DNA of 64,000 bases from Nostocoides_A vanveenii (GCF_039531165.1 NZ_BAAAPN010000103.1:14774-78773); one strand, 5' to 3'. Numbered from the stretch's first letter, positions 24,802-33,344 are shown. A program made the numbers and translations. Notes: generated from the letters alone by a model not told the origin.

Positions 24802-25167
24802 GTGACCGTCGCTCGCCGCTGCACCCGCACCGCCTGCGGCCGTGCCGCGATCGCCACGCTCACCTATGTGTATGCCGACCAGGTCGCCGTCCTTGGGCCG
24901 CTCTCGACCTATGCCGAGCCGCACTCCTACGACCTGTGCGGTGATCACGCCGACCGGTTGACCGCGCCGCGGGGCTGGGAAGTCGTCCGCCTGGCGATCG
25001 ACGCGGCGCCCCCGGAGACCCACGACGATCTCGTCGCGCTGGCCAATGTCGTGCGCGAGACCCGGCGCGCCACACCCGCTGCACCGCCCCCGGCACCCCC
25101 CGCGCCTAGCGGGCCGGGTGGCAATCGCCGCGCTCACCTGCGTGCGGTGCCCACCAGTTCGGACTGA
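24802..25167 (+). CDS. DUF3499 family protein (Rv3258c-like)
   Basis: The 121-residue protein carries the DUF3499 pattern: RRCTRTACGRAAIATLTYVY, then HSYDLCGDHADRLTAPRGWEV. The C-x4-C and C-x2-H pairs could bind zinc. The C-terminal 40 residues are Ala/Pro-rich and unconserved. Function is unknown; the gene is a fixed neighbour of whiB2 and the SIS-domain isomerase-like gene in actinobacteria. The GTG start follows a leaderless -10 box. The phosphomannomutase gene that often follows in relatives is absent. Confidence 0.88.
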   Translation: MTVARRCTRTACGRAAIATLTYVYADQVAVLGPLSTYAEPHSYDLCGDHADRLTAPRGWEVVRLAIDAAPPETHDDLVALANVVRETRRATPAAPPPAPPAPSGPGGNRRAHLRAVPTSSD

Positions 25168-25214
25168 GCGGCGCCCCAGGGTGCGCCCGCCGGGTGCGCT
25201 GGGGGAGACTGGAG

Positions 25215-25250
25215 CACGAACCGAACTCTCGACACGACCCGAACTCTCGA
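25215..25250. repeat. 18-bp tandem repeat (2 copies, one mismatch)
   Basis: CACGA(A/C)CCGAACTCTCGA occurs at 25215-25232 and 25233-25250, 20 nt before the Trm112-like ATG and just upstream of its GAAGGA ribosome site. It may be a replication slip or a paired binding site. Confidence 0.75.
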
Positions 25251-25269
25251 CGCCGAAGGATGCCGACGC

Positions 25270-25464
25270 ATGAGCGAGCCCACCACGATCACCCCCTGGG
25301 TCCGTGAACTCCTGCGCTGCCCCAACTGCCTGGCCGAGCTGCGCGACGACGTCCATGACGGCGCCCCTGAACTCGTCTGCACCAACGACGACTGCGCCCG
25401 CGCCTACCCCGTCGAGGACGGCATCCCGGTGCTCCTGATCGACAAGGCCCGCCCGACCGCCTGA
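25270..25464 (+). CDS. Trm112 family zinc-binding protein
   Basis: The 64-residue protein has two Cys pairs (LRCPNCLAEL and LVCTNDDCARAYPVEDGIPVLL) that match the small Trm112/YcaR family. Trm112 proteins activate methyltransferases in eukaryotes and archaea; bacterial members are mostly uncharacterised, and several act with SAM enzymes. A GAAGGA ribosome site is 9 nt upstream. It is followed 5 nt later by the SIS-domain gene, so they are probably cotranscribed. Confidence 0.88.
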   Translation: MSEPTTITPWVRELLRCPNCLAELRDDVHDGAPELVCTNDDCARAYPVEDGIPVLLIDKARPTA

Positions 25465-25469
25465 TCGCC

Positions 25470-26693
25470 ATGGCTGCCTTCGACCACGACCGGCTCGACG
25501 ATGCGGGCGCCCTCGCGAGCGCCGATCGCGCTGGCATGCTTCGCGCCCTGGCCGATTCGGGCGCCCAGATTCGCCGCGGGCTCACGCTCGCCGGCGAGAA
25601 CCCGGCCCTGCGCTCGGGCCGCCTCGAGCGTCCCCGAGCCGTCGTCGTCGCCGCGATGGGCGCCGACGACCTGGTCGCCGACGTGCTCGCCACGCTGGCC
25701 GCGGGCCGGTCGCCCGTGCCGGTGTGGCCGACGCACGACCTGCCGCTGCCGGGCTGGGTCGGCTCGCTCGACGTGGTCGTCGCGGTTTCGCTCTCCGGGC
25801 GGGCCGGCGGCCCGATGCGCCTGGCCCACGAGGCCGCCCGCCGGGGTGCCGCACTCGTCGGGATCGGCGCTGCCGACTCGCCCTTGGCGCACGTCACCGC
25901 GTCCGCGCGCGGTGTGTTCCTGCCCGTCACCGCGCCGCACGCGGCCTCGCGCGCCGCTGCTTGGGCATTGCTGACGCCCGCGCTGCTGGCGATGTCTGCC
26001 GCTGGTGTGCTGCCCATGGCCGCCGACGAGTTGGAGGCTGCCGCCGACCGGCTGGACGCGGTTGCCGAGGCCTCCCGGCCGACCAGCGAATCCTTCGTCA
26101 GTCCGGCCAAGTCCCTCGCCGTCGAGTTCGCCGACCGGCTGCCGCTCGTGCTCGGCGACGGCCCGCTGGCCGGCGTCGCTGCCCGGCGCGCCGGCACCAT
26201 GCTCGCCCGCACCGCCCGGGTGCCGGCCCTGACTGGCGTGCTCCCCGACGCGGCCGCGTCGATTCTCGCCTGCCTTGACGGACCGTATGCCGCGCCCCGC
26301 GCCGCCGACGGCGGGCGCGACATCTTCGCCGACCCGGAGCTTGAGGAGCAACGCACCGAGGCCGGTCTGCTCATGGTCCGCGACGCCGACCCCCGCACCG
26401 ACCCCGATCTGCACCTGGGCGGCCTCGACCTCGCCCCGATCCAGCCCGACCACGGCCTCGACCTCAGCGCGGAAGAGATCTCCCGGATCAATCTCGCGCA
26501 GGGTGTGAGCGACCTGGCCGAGGCGCGGGGCGCCCGTGTCCGGTCGCTGACCCCGGCGCCCGGCCCCGGCCTGGCCCGCCTCGCCGAACTCGTCGCGACC
26601 CTCGACTTCTCGGCTACCTACCTCGCCCTCGGTCACGGCTACGACCCCACACACGCCCCGGCCGTCGCCGAACTGCGCGATCTCCTCACGTAG
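25470..26693 (+). CDS. SIS-domain protein, phosphoglucose/phosphomannose isomerase-like (Rv3256c-like)
   Basis: The 407-residue protein has an N-terminal SIS-like sugar-phosphate fold (RPRAVVVAAMGADDLVADVL; VVVAVSLSGRAGGPMRLA; GAALVGIGAADSPLA). A second SIS-like half follows (about 220-400; RLPLVLGDGPLAGVAARR). It matches the actinobacterial Rv3256c family, annotated as bifunctional phosphoglucose/phosphomannose isomerase-like. The catalytic residues of true isomerases are not verifiable here, so the activity is uncertain. Relatives sit beside manA/manB for GDP-mannose supply; neither is present in this window. Confidence 0.85.
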   Translation: MAAFDHDRLDDAGALASADRAGMLRALADSGAQIRRGLTLAGENPALRSGRLERPRAVVVAAMGADDLVADVLATLAAGRSPVPVWPTHDLPLPGWVGSLDVVVAVSLSGRAGGPMRLAHEAARRGAALVGIGAADSPLAHVTASARGVFLPVTAPHAASRAAAWALLTPALLAMSAAGVLPMAADELEAAADRLDAVAEASRPTSESFVSPAKSLAVEFADRLPLVLGDGPLAGVAARRAGTMLARTARVPALTGVLPDAAASILACLDGPYAAPRAADGGRDIFADPELEEQRTEAGLLMVRDADPRTDPDLHLGGLDLAPIQPDHGLDLSAEEISRINLAQGVSDLAEARGARVRSLTPAPGPGLARLAELVATLDFSATYLALGHGYDPTHAPAVAELRDLLT

Positions 26694-26715
26694 CACCGCA
26701 CGTCGCCCGGCCGGG

Positions 26716-26721
26716 TAAACT
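26716..26721 (+). promoter_or_regulatory. -10 box (TAAACT) upstream of ahcY
   Basis: TAAACT lies about 135 nt before the ahcY ATG and would give an unusually long leader for this window. A one-mismatch DnaA-box-like TTGTCCACC overlaps its end (26721-26729). No -35 box is evident. Confidence 0.4.
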
Positions 26722-26796
26722 TGTCCACCCCGGCGTGGGTGTTGACCCGCGCGCCGAGAGCGGCGGCGCCGGCCACCACAACGGCATACGTCAATC

Positions 26797-26816
26797 GGCC
26801 GCGCACGCGCGCGGCC
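26797..26816 (+). promoter_or_regulatory. Perfect 8-bp stem-loop in the ahcY leader
   Basis: GGCCGCGC (26797-26804), loop ACGC, GCGCGGCC (26809-26816). It lies in the presumed 5' UTR, 39 nt before the ATG. It has no T tract, so it is not a canonical terminator. It does not resemble the published SAH riboswitch consensus as far as I can judge. Confidence 0.5.
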
Positions 26817-26855
26817 ACCGACGGGCCGTCCGACACCGTTGACAAGGATTTCTCA

Positions 26856-28307
26856 ATGTCGTTCGACTACCAGGTGGCCGACCTCGCCCTGGCCACCGCC
26901 GGCCGCCACCAGATCCGCCTCGCCGAGCACGAGATGCCCGGCCTGATGGCGCTGCGCGCGGAGTTCGGCGCCGCCCAGCCCCTCAAGGGCGCCCGGATCG
27001 CCGGCTCCCTGCATATGACCGTCCAGACCGCGGTCCTCATCGAGACCCTCACCGCCCTCGGGGCCGAGGTCCGCTGGGCCAGCTGCAATATCTTCTCCAC
27101 CCAGGACGAGGCCGCTGCGGCCGTCGTCGTCGGCCCGGCCGGCACGACCGAGGACCCGCAGGGCGTCCCGGTGTTCGCCTGGAAGGGCGAGACCCTGCCC
27201 GAGTACTGGGACTGCACCGACAAGATCCTCACCTGGCCCGTCGGCGAGGGCCCCAACATGATCCTCGACGACGGCGGCGACGCCACCATGCTGGTCCACA
27301 AGGGCCGCGAGTGGGAGCAGGCCGGCCAGGTCCCGCCCACCACGCCCGAGGACTCCGAGGAGTTCGGCGTCTTCAAGGCGCTCGTGCGCACCACGATGGC
27401 GCAGGACCCGCAGAAGTGGACCCGCATCGCCGAAGGCATCAAGGGTGTTACCGAGGAGACCACCACCGGCGTCCACCGTCTCTACCAGCTCGCCGAGGCG
27501 GGCGACCTGCTCTTCCCCGCGATCAATGTCAACGACTCGGTCACCAAGTCCAAGTTCGACAACAAGTACGGCTGCCGCCACTCCCTCGTCGACGGCCTCA
27601 ACCGGGCCACCGACGTCCTGATCGGAGGCAAGGTCGCCGTCGTCGCCGGCTTCGGCGATGTGGGCAAGGGCTGTGCCCAGTCCCTCGCCGGCCAGGGTGC
27701 GCGCGTCGTCATCACCGAGATCGACCCCATCTGCGCCCTGCAGGCCGCGATGGAGGGCTACCAGGTCACCACGATGGACAAGGCCGCCGAGTTCGGCGAC
27801 ATCTTCGTCACCTCGACCGGCTGCTTCGACGTCATCACGGCCGAGCACATGGCCGCGATGAAGAACAAGGCCATCGTCGCCAATATCGGCCACTTCGACA
27901 ACGAGATCGACATGGCCGGCCTCGCCGCGACCCCGGGCGTGGTCAAGACCGAGATCAAGCCGCAGGTTCACGAGTGGACCTATGCCGACGGCCACTCGAT
28001 CATCGTGCTGTCCGAGGGCCGGCTGATGAACCTCGGCAACGCCACTGGGCACCCGAGCTTCGTGATGTCGAACAGCTTCTCCAACCAGACGATCGCCCAG
28101 ATCGAGCTGTTCAACCACCCCGAGGCCTATCTCGATGAGGACGGGAAGCCGGCAGTCACCACTTTGCCCAAGCAACTCGACGAGAAGGTCGCCCGCCTCC
28201 ACCTCGACGCGCTCGGTGTCGAACTGACCGAGCTGCGCAAGGACCAGGCCGAGTATCTCGGCGTCGACGTCGCCGGCCCGTTCAAGCCGGAGCACTACCG
28301 CTACTGA
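26856..28307 (+). CDS. ahcY: S-adenosylhomocysteine hydrolase (adenosylhomocysteinase)
   Basis: Hydrolyses S-adenosylhomocysteine to adenosine and homocysteine, relieving product inhibition of methyltransferases. The 483-residue protein aligns over its full length: NAD-dependent signature GKVAVVAGFGDVGKGCAQSL, substrate residues in HMTVQTAVLIETL, WASCNIFSTQDEAAAA and NVNDSVTKSKFDNKYG (Lys/Asp of the active site), and the C-terminal KPEHYRY that closes the NAD site of the neighbouring subunit. An AAGGATT ribosome site precedes the ATG at 26856; in-frame upstream codons are leader. Orthologue of Rv3248c in the mtrA locus. No CGGCATAC 8-mer occurs inside it. Confidence 0.98.
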   Translation: MSFDYQVADLALATAGRHQIRLAEHEMPGLMALRAEFGAAQPLKGARIAGSLHMTVQTAVLIETLTALGAEVRWASCNIFSTQDEAAAAVVVGPAGTTEDPQGVPVFAWKGETLPEYWDCTDKILTWPVGEGPNMILDDGGDATMLVHKGREWEQAGQVPPTTPEDSEEFGVFKALVRTTMAQDPQKWTRIAEGIKGVTEETTTGVHRLYQLAEAGDLLFPAINVNDSVTKSKFDNKYGCRHSLVDGLNRATDVLIGGKVAVVAGFGDVGKGCAQSLAGQGARVVITEIDPICALQAAMEGYQVTTMDKAAEFGDIFVTSTGCFDVITAEHMAAMKNKAIVANIGHFDNEIDMAGLAATPGVVKTEIKPQVHEWTYADGHSIIVLSEGRLMNLGNATGHPSFVMSNSFSNQTIAQIELFNHPEAYLDEDGKPAVTTLPKQLDEKVARLHLDALGVELTELRKDQAEYLGVDVAGPFKPEHYRY

Positions 28308-28317
28308 CCTGCCTCGC

Positions 28318-28361
28318 CGCCCGGCCCGCCCAAGCTCTTCTCCGCTTCGGGCCGGCCGGGC
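28318..28361 (+). terminator. Terminator-like hairpin after ahcY
   Basis: CGGCCCG (28322-28328) pairs with CGGGCCG (28348-28354) across a 19-nt loop, with further imperfect GC pairing outside. There is no T tract, so only weak support for a Rho-independent terminator. Confidence 0.3.
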
Positions 28362-28423
28362 GCGGCATACCAGGCAACGGCCGGGCGCTGTGTGATGATT
28401 GGCCGAATCGTTATCGGGGGATC

Positions 28424-29125
28424 GTGGAAGGACAGTGTCAGGCCGTGAAGGGGCGCGTGCTCATCGTCGATGACGATCTGGCGTTGGCCGAGATGCTCGG
28501 GATCGTGCTGCGGGGGGAGGGCCTCGATGTCCACCACGTCGCCGACGGGGCCTCCGCGCTGGCGGCCTTCCGCGACCACCGCCCGGATCTGATCCTGCTC
28601 GATGTCATGCTCCCCGGGATGGACGGCATTGCCGTATGCAAGCGCATCCGCGCCGAGTCCGGCGTCCCGATCGTGATGCTCACCGCCCGCACTGACACCG
28701 TCGACGTGGTCGTCGGCCTCGAGTCCGGCGCCGACGACTATGTCCTCAAGCCCTTCAAACCGGCCGAGTTGATCGCCCGGGTCCGGGCTCGGCTGCGGCG
28801 CACCGACGAGGGTGAACCGGAGCGGCTCGAGATCGGCGACCTCGCCATCGACGTCGCCGGCCACTCGGTCAAGCGCGACGGCAAGCAGATCCCCCTGACT
28901 CCCCTGGAGTTCGACCTGCTGGTCGCGCTCGCCCGCAAGCCCTGGCAGGTCTACACCCGCGAGGTGCTCCTGGAGCAGGTCTGGGGCTACCGCCACGCCG
29001 GCGACACCCGCCTGGTCAACGTCCACGTCCAACGCCTGCGCAGCAAGATCGAACACGACCCCGAGGACCCCAAGATCGTGGTGACCGTCCGCGGCGTGGG
29101 CTACAAGGCCGGGACCGGCAGCTGA
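28424..29125 (+). CDS. mtrA: Response regulator MtrA
   Basis: OmpR/PhoB-type regulator of the MtrA-MtrB system, which controls cell-wall hydrolases, division and dnaA/oriC functions in actinobacteria. The receiver domain has the acidic pocket VDDD, phospho-accepting Asp60 in LILLDVMLPGMDG, Thr in VMLTART and Lys in DYVLKPFKP. The winged helix spans LTPLEFDLLVALARKPWQVY through VNVHVQRLRSKIE. Near-identical segments to M. tuberculosis MtrA support orthology. The GTG at 28424 is used; an in-frame GTG at 28445 would give a start closer to that of Rv3246c and cannot be excluded. mtrB follows 16 nt after the stop. Confidence 0.97.
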   Translation: MEGQCQAVKGRVLIVDDDLALAEMLGIVLRGEGLDVHHVADGASALAAFRDHRPDLILLDVMLPGMDGIAVCKRIRAESGVPIVMLTARTDTVDVVVGLESGADDYVLKPFKPAELIARVRARLRRTDEGEPERLEIGDLAIDVAGHSVKRDGKQIPLTPLEFDLLVALARKPWQVYTREVLLEQVWGYRHAGDTRLVNVHVQRLRSKIEHDPEDPKIVVTVRGVGYKAGTGS

Positions 29126-29141
29126 TTCGGCACGGCCGGTG

Positions 29142-30788
29142 ATGACCTTCCTGCGCCGGCTGATCGGGCCGCTTCGCCGCTCCCTGCAGTTGCGGGTGGT
29201 CACCTCGACGGTGCTGCTCGGCATCCTCGCGGTGTCCCTGATCGGCTTCAATCTCTTCCAGTCGATCGCCAACGGCCTGCAGGACGACCGGGTGAGCCGC
29301 GCCGAGGTCGAGACCAAGGCCGTCGCCGCGCGGATCCAGGAGGACTTCGACAACACCGACGCCACCCAGACACCGGACGCGCTCAACACCTTCGCCAGTG
29401 ACGAGATCAAGAAGGTCGCGCAAAGCTCCTCCGACTCGGACCGGTACGTCGTCTTCACCCGCTCGCTGGACAACGAGAGTGCCGTCATCATCGACACCGT
29501 CGTCACCGGCGGCCTGCGCGAATCGCCGATCCCCCTGACCCTGCGCCAGGCCCTCGACGCCGACGCCGCCCACCAACAGTCGACGATCATCGCCCTGGAC
29601 CGAGGCGCCCTGACGGCTGAGTCGATTCCCACCACCTGGCAGCATCCGACCATCCCCGCGGTTGTCGTCGGCACCCGCGTCGAGGTCCGGACCGCCGAGA
29701 ACTACGACCTCTTCTTCATCTATCCGCTGGATCGGGAGCAGGCCACGCTCGACCTGATCCGCCGGCTGTTCCTCATCGGCGGTGCCCTGCTCGTCACCCT
29801 CGTCGGTGCCATCGCCTGGCTGGTGACCCGGCAGGTCGTCAGCCCGGTGCGGCGCGCCGCGGCTGTCGCCGAGCGGCTCTCGCTGGGCAATCTCAACGAG
29901 CGGATGAGTGCGCGGGGCGCCGATGACCTCGCCCTGCTCGGTCGCTCGTTCAATGCCATGGCTGATCACCTGCAGAGTCAGATCCGGCAACTGGAGGATC
30001 TCTCTCGGGTCCAGCAAGTTTTCGTCTCCGATGTCTCCCACGAGTTGCGCACCCCGCTGACGACCATCCGGATGGCCGCCGACCTCATCCACGACAGCCG
30101 GGGCGAGTTCCCGCCCGCGCTGGGCCGCAGCGCGGAGTTGCTCAACACCGAACTCGACCGCTTCGAGGAACTGCTCGCGGACTTGCTGGAGATCAGTCGC
30201 TTCGACGCCGGCGCTGCCGCCCTCGAGCCGGAGCAGGCCGATCTCGGCGGTGTCGTGCGACGCGTCGTCGAGGCCGTCGACGGGCTCGCCCGTCGCAAGG
30301 AGACCAAGGTCAAGATGGTGATCCCCAAGCGAGGGGTGGTAGCCGAGGTCGACGCCCGGCGCGTCGAGCGGATCGTGCGCAACCTGCTCGTCAACGCCAT
30401 CGAGCACGGCGAGGGCCGGCCGATCACGATCACCCTCGCCCAGAATGCTACGGCGGCGGCCATTGCCGTGCGCGACCACGGCGTCGGGCTGCGCCCGGGG
30501 GAGGCCGGGCTGGTCTTCAACCGGTTCTGGCGGGCGGACCCGGCCCGCGCCCGCACGACCGGCGGCACCGGCTTGGGCTTGGCCATCTCCTTAGAGGATG
30601 CCCGCCTGCACGACGGGTGGCTGCAGGCCTGGGGCGAGCCGGGCCAGGGCTCGGTCTTCCGCCTAACGCTGCCGCGGCATGCCGGCGAACCGATCGGCGA
30701 GTCACCACTGCCGCTGGCACCGCCCGAGCTTGCGGACAAGGACGCGACGACGAAACTGCGGCCCTATCGCCCCGGGGCGATCGGATGA
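29142..30788 (+). CDS. mtrB: Sensor histidine kinase MtrB
   Basis: Membrane sensor of MtrA (548 aa). An N-terminal helix (about 20-42), an extracytoplasmic sensor region, a second helix (about 207-228), a HAMP domain (RQVVSPVRRAAAVAERLSLG), the HisKA box with phospho-accepting His300 in VSDVSHELRTPLTTIRMAAD, and a HATPase domain (RNLLVNAIEHGEG; DHGVGLRPGEAGLVFNRFW; GGTGLGLAIS) follow in order. ATG at 29142 or the adjacent in-frame GTG at 29139 may start translation. The stop overlaps the lpqB ATG (ATGA). The operon order mtrA-mtrB-lpqB is the conserved one. Confidence 0.97.
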   Translation: MTFLRRLIGPLRRSLQLRVVTSTVLLGILAVSLIGFNLFQSIANGLQDDRVSRAEVETKAVAARIQEDFDNTDATQTPDALNTFASDEIKKVAQSSSDSDRYVVFTRSLDNESAVIIDTVVTGGLRESPIPLTLRQALDADAAHQQSTIIALDRGALTAESIPTTWQHPTIPAVVVGTRVEVRTAENYDLFFIYPLDREQATLDLIRRLFLIGGALLVTLVGAIAWLVTRQVVSPVRRAAAVAERLSLGNLNERMSARGADDLALLGRSFNAMADHLQSQIRQLEDLSRVQQVFVSDVSHELRTPLTTIRMAADLIHDSRGEFPPALGRSAELLNTELDRFEELLADLLEISRFDAGAAALEPEQADLGGVVRRVVEAVDGLARRKETKVKMVIPKRGVVAEVDARRVERIVRNLLVNAIEHGEGRPITITLAQNATAAAIAVRDHGVGLRPGEAGLVFNRFWRADPARARTTGGTGLGLAISLEDARLHDGWLQAWGEPGQGSVFRLTLPRHAGEPIGESPLPLAPPELADKDATTKLRPYRPGAIG

Positions 30789-32548
30789 CGCGCGCGACCC
30801 GCCTGTGTGCAGCCCTCGCCGTCGTCGGGCTGCTCGGCGGCTGCGTCGGCCTGCACGCCGACGACCGGATCCGCCCGGGGCTCGCGGTCGACGCCCAGGA
30901 CGGCCAACCGGTTGTCATCCTGCCCGAGGGTCCCCGGCCGGGAGCTACTCCGGAGGATGTGATCCGCGGCTTCCTGCGCGCCGGTGGGGTCTCCGGTGAT
31001 GCCATCGCCGGCGCCAAGTCCTATCTGACGACCGGTGCGGCGGCCCGCTGGAACCCCGACGTCGGCACGGTGGTCGTCCAAGAAGGCAGTGCGGTGGTTA
31101 TCGACGGGCTGGCCGGTCGCTATCGGCTGACGGCCACCCCCGTCGGCACGCTCACCGCGGACGGCCGGTACACCCCGGCCGCGCCAGGCTCGGAACCGGT
31201 GCGGATGGATCTCATGCTGACCGAGGTCGGCGGCGAGTGGCGGATCAGCGATGTCCCCAAGACCTTTGGACGCTGGTTGTCGCCGAGCGCCTTCGCCGGG
31301 TTGATGCGGCAGGTGACCGTCAACTATGTGGCCACGGGCAGTGCCTCGCTCGTGCCCGACGTGCGCTGGGTCGTCTCAGACCGGATGGCGACGCGGATGG
31401 TGCGGCAGCAACTCGGCGCGGTGCCGAACTACCTGACCGGTGCCGTCCGCACCGATCTCGGTGGCGGCGTTCACCTGCTGGTGGACTCGGTGCCCGTGTC
31501 CGACGGGATCGCGACGGTCAACCTGGCTGGCACCGGGATCACCAATGACTCCGCCGCCCGGCGCAATATCTGGGCGCAACTTGTCTCGACGGTCACCCAG
31601 GCGCCCGGCGTCGTCGGGGTCGATGTCACGGTCGAGGGCACCCGGCTTGCCCTTGCCGGGATCGACGCTCCCGTCGCCACCCTGCGCGAGTTGGGCATCG
31701 ACTCTTTGGGCCCGCACGTCGGCGTGTTGCCGCTGGTGCGCGTGGGGCAGGGCCTGTATTCGGTTGATCCGTCACAGGTGGAGCAGAGCCAGGCCGAGGA
31801 TTTCACCGACCGGACTCCCGTCTTTCCCGCAGTGCAGCCCTATTTCGACGACTTGGCGGCGAATTTCACCGGGCAGGAGGTGGCGGCCGTCGACCAGGGC
31901 GAGTTGGCCCGCTTCCGGGCGGACTCGGCCGAGACGGTGCCGAACTTCGGCACCGACCTGACCGCGCCGGCATACGACCGGATGGGGGCCTTGTGGGTCG
32001 GCGGCCGGCTGGCCAAGAAGCCGAACGACGCCGCGGTCTGGGCGGTCAACTCGCTCGTCTGGCCCGCGACCGACCCGGACGCGGCCGCAGTGCGGATCCC
32101 GGCCGACTGGCTCACCGGCCGCCTGCCGGTCGCGTTGAGCGTGTCGGTGGACGGCAGCCGGATCGCGATCGTGTCCACCGACCGCCACCACAAGGACGCC
32201 CGGCTGGATGTCGCCGGCATCGTCCGGTCCGCAAATGGTCTGCCGACCGCGCTGGCAGCGACGCCACTTCGGCTCGGACCGCAGTTCGCGTCGCTGCGCG
32301 ATGTCACCTGGATCGACGACACGACCTTGTCGGTCCTGGGTTCGGTGACCAAAGATGTGGAGCGACCCTTCCTGGTCACCCTGGGCCAGGAGGTCACGCC
32401 CTTGCCCGCGGTCAAGGGCGCGCTCGCCCTGACCACGCTGGGCGGTGAGCGGCGACTGGTGGTGCGCACCAAGGATCGGGTATTCGTGCGTGCGGGTGCC
32501 GGCTGGCTCCCCGCCGTGGGCAGCGATCTGATCGTCCCCGGCCGCTGA
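30785..32548 (+). CDS. lpqB: Lipoprotein LpqB
   Basis: Secreted lipoprotein that interacts with MtrB and modulates MtrA signalling. The 587-residue protein has a lipobox LLGGC with lipidated Cys20, GerMN-like repeats (GATPEDVIRGFLRAGG; the RYTPAAPGSEPVRMDLMLTE region) and a C-terminal beta-propeller-like LpqB domain (PVALSVSVDGSRIAIVSTD; TWIDDTTLSVLG). It overlaps mtrB by 4 nt. A perfect DnaA box lies 4 nt after its stop. Confidence 0.95.
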   Translation: MTRATRLCAALAVVGLLGGCVGLHADDRIRPGLAVDAQDGQPVVILPEGPRPGATPEDVIRGFLRAGGVSGDAIAGAKSYLTTGAAARWNPDVGTVVVQEGSAVVIDGLAGRYRLTATPVGTLTADGRYTPAAPGSEPVRMDLMLTEVGGEWRISDVPKTFGRWLSPSAFAGLMRQVTVNYVATGSASLVPDVRWVVSDRMATRMVRQQLGAVPNYLTGAVRTDLGGGVHLLVDSVPVSDGIATVNLAGTGITNDSAARRNIWAQLVSTVTQAPGVVGVDVTVEGTRLALAGIDAPVATLRELGIDSLGPHVGVLPLVRVGQGLYSVDPSQVEQSQAEDFTDRTPVFPAVQPYFDDLAANFTGQEVAAVDQGELARFRADSAETVPNFGTDLTAPAYDRMGALWVGGRLAKKPNDAAVWAVNSLVWPATDPDAAAVRIPADWLTGRLPVALSVSVDGSRIAIVSTDRHHKDARLDVAGIVRSANGLPTALAATPLRLGPQFASLRDVTWIDDTTLSVLGSVTKDVERPFLVTLGQEVTPLPAVKGALALTTLGGERRLVVRTKDRVFVRAGAGWLPAVGSDLIVPGR

Positions 32549-32551
32549 GGG

Positions 32552-32560
32552 TTGTCCACA
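32552..32560 (+). promoter_or_regulatory. Perfect DnaA box between lpqB and comF
   Basis: TTGTCCACA, the actinobacterial DnaA-box consensus, in the 64-nt gap between lpqB and comF. MtrA is known to interact with DnaA and oriC in mycobacteria, which makes the location suggestive only. Confidence 0.55.
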
Positions 32561-32612
32561 GCCCGGTTGGGACCCGGGTCCCCTGGCGTGGGCATACTGG
32601 GACGATGGCGCG

Positions 32613-33335
32613 ATGGGCCGGCGATTCGACGTGGCGGGGTTGATCGATCTCGCGCTGCCCCGCCGGTGTGCAGGGTGCGGCGCGCCCCTGCTCACCCTGT
32701 GCGCTGAGTGCGTCGATGCGGTGACGGGGACGACGTTCGCGGGTGGGCCGCAGCCTGTCTTCCCGGCGCCGGCACCCTTCGGCATCGGCCCGACCTGGGT
32801 GACGGCCGCTTACCTGCCGCCGCTGTCCGGTTTGATCCGTGGCTACAAGGACGGGGCGCGACGCGACCTGCGCACGATTCTCGCCGTGCTGCTCACGCAG
32901 GCGCTGGTGCGTGCGGCGGAGGCGGTGAGCACCCGGCATACGGGAATCGATGTGGTGCTCTCGATGCCGAGTTCGGCTGCTTCGATCCGCGCCCGCGGGG
33001 ATCATCCGGTGCGGGACCTGGTCCGGCTGGCCGCGCGCGAGGCTGGTCTGCCGAGCGCCGAGGTGCTGCGCGTGCACGGCCGGGTCAGGGACACGGCCGG
33101 CCTCGATGCGGCCGGGCGGGCGGGCAATCTCGCCGGCCGGATGCGGGTGCGGGCGGGGGACTGGCACGGCGCCACGGTGATCCTCGCCGACGACATCCTC
33201 ACCACGGGCGCGTCGATGGCCGAAGCAACGCGGGCGCTGAACGCGACCGGCATCGAGGTCGTCGGCCAGGCGGCCATCGCGGCCACGCCACGCCGATTCC
33301 GACCCGAGTCCCACAGCGGTCAGGGTTTGGGCTAG
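32613..33335 (+). CDS. comF: ComF family phosphoribosyltransferase-like protein
   Basis: The 240-residue ComF homologue has an N-terminal zinc-type cluster (RRCAGCGAPLLTLCAEC) and a C-terminal type I PRTase domain with VILADDILTTGASMAEA. ComF is required for DNA uptake in naturally competent bacteria, but non-competent actinobacteria also carry it (Rv3242c) downstream of lpqB. An in-frame ATG at 32604 could add three residues. The C-terminal tail (RRFRPESHSGQGLG) is unconserved. Confidence 0.9.
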   Translation: MGRRFDVAGLIDLALPRRCAGCGAPLLTLCAECVDAVTGTTFAGGPQPVFPAPAPFGIGPTWVTAAYLPPLSGLIRGYKDGARRDLRTILAVLLTQALVRAAEAVSTRHTGIDVVLSMPSSAASIRARGDHPVRDLVRLAAREAGLPSAEVLRVHGRVRDTAGLDAAGRAGNLAGRMRVRAGDWHGATVILADDILTTGASMAEATRALNATGIEVVGQAAIAATPRRFRPESHSGQGLG

Positions 33336-33338
33336 CGT
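33333..33338 (+). promoter_or_regulatory. -10 box (TAGCGT) before the hpf leader ORF
   Basis: TAGCGT overlaps the comF stop (GGC-TAG) and lies 6 nt before an ATG at 33345, the window's usual leaderless spacing. Confidence 0.4.
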
Positions 33339-33344
33339 CCCTCT

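Noticed and set aside
26730..26855. SAH riboswitch upstream of ahcY
   Set aside because: A strong stem-loop exists, but I could not match the conserved core of the known SAH element. Reported only as an unassigned hairpin.
26853..28295. 480-codon antisense frame opposite ahcY
   Set aside because: A shadow of the high-GC ahcY codon pattern, with low-complexity Asp/Gly/Val-rich sequence and no family features.
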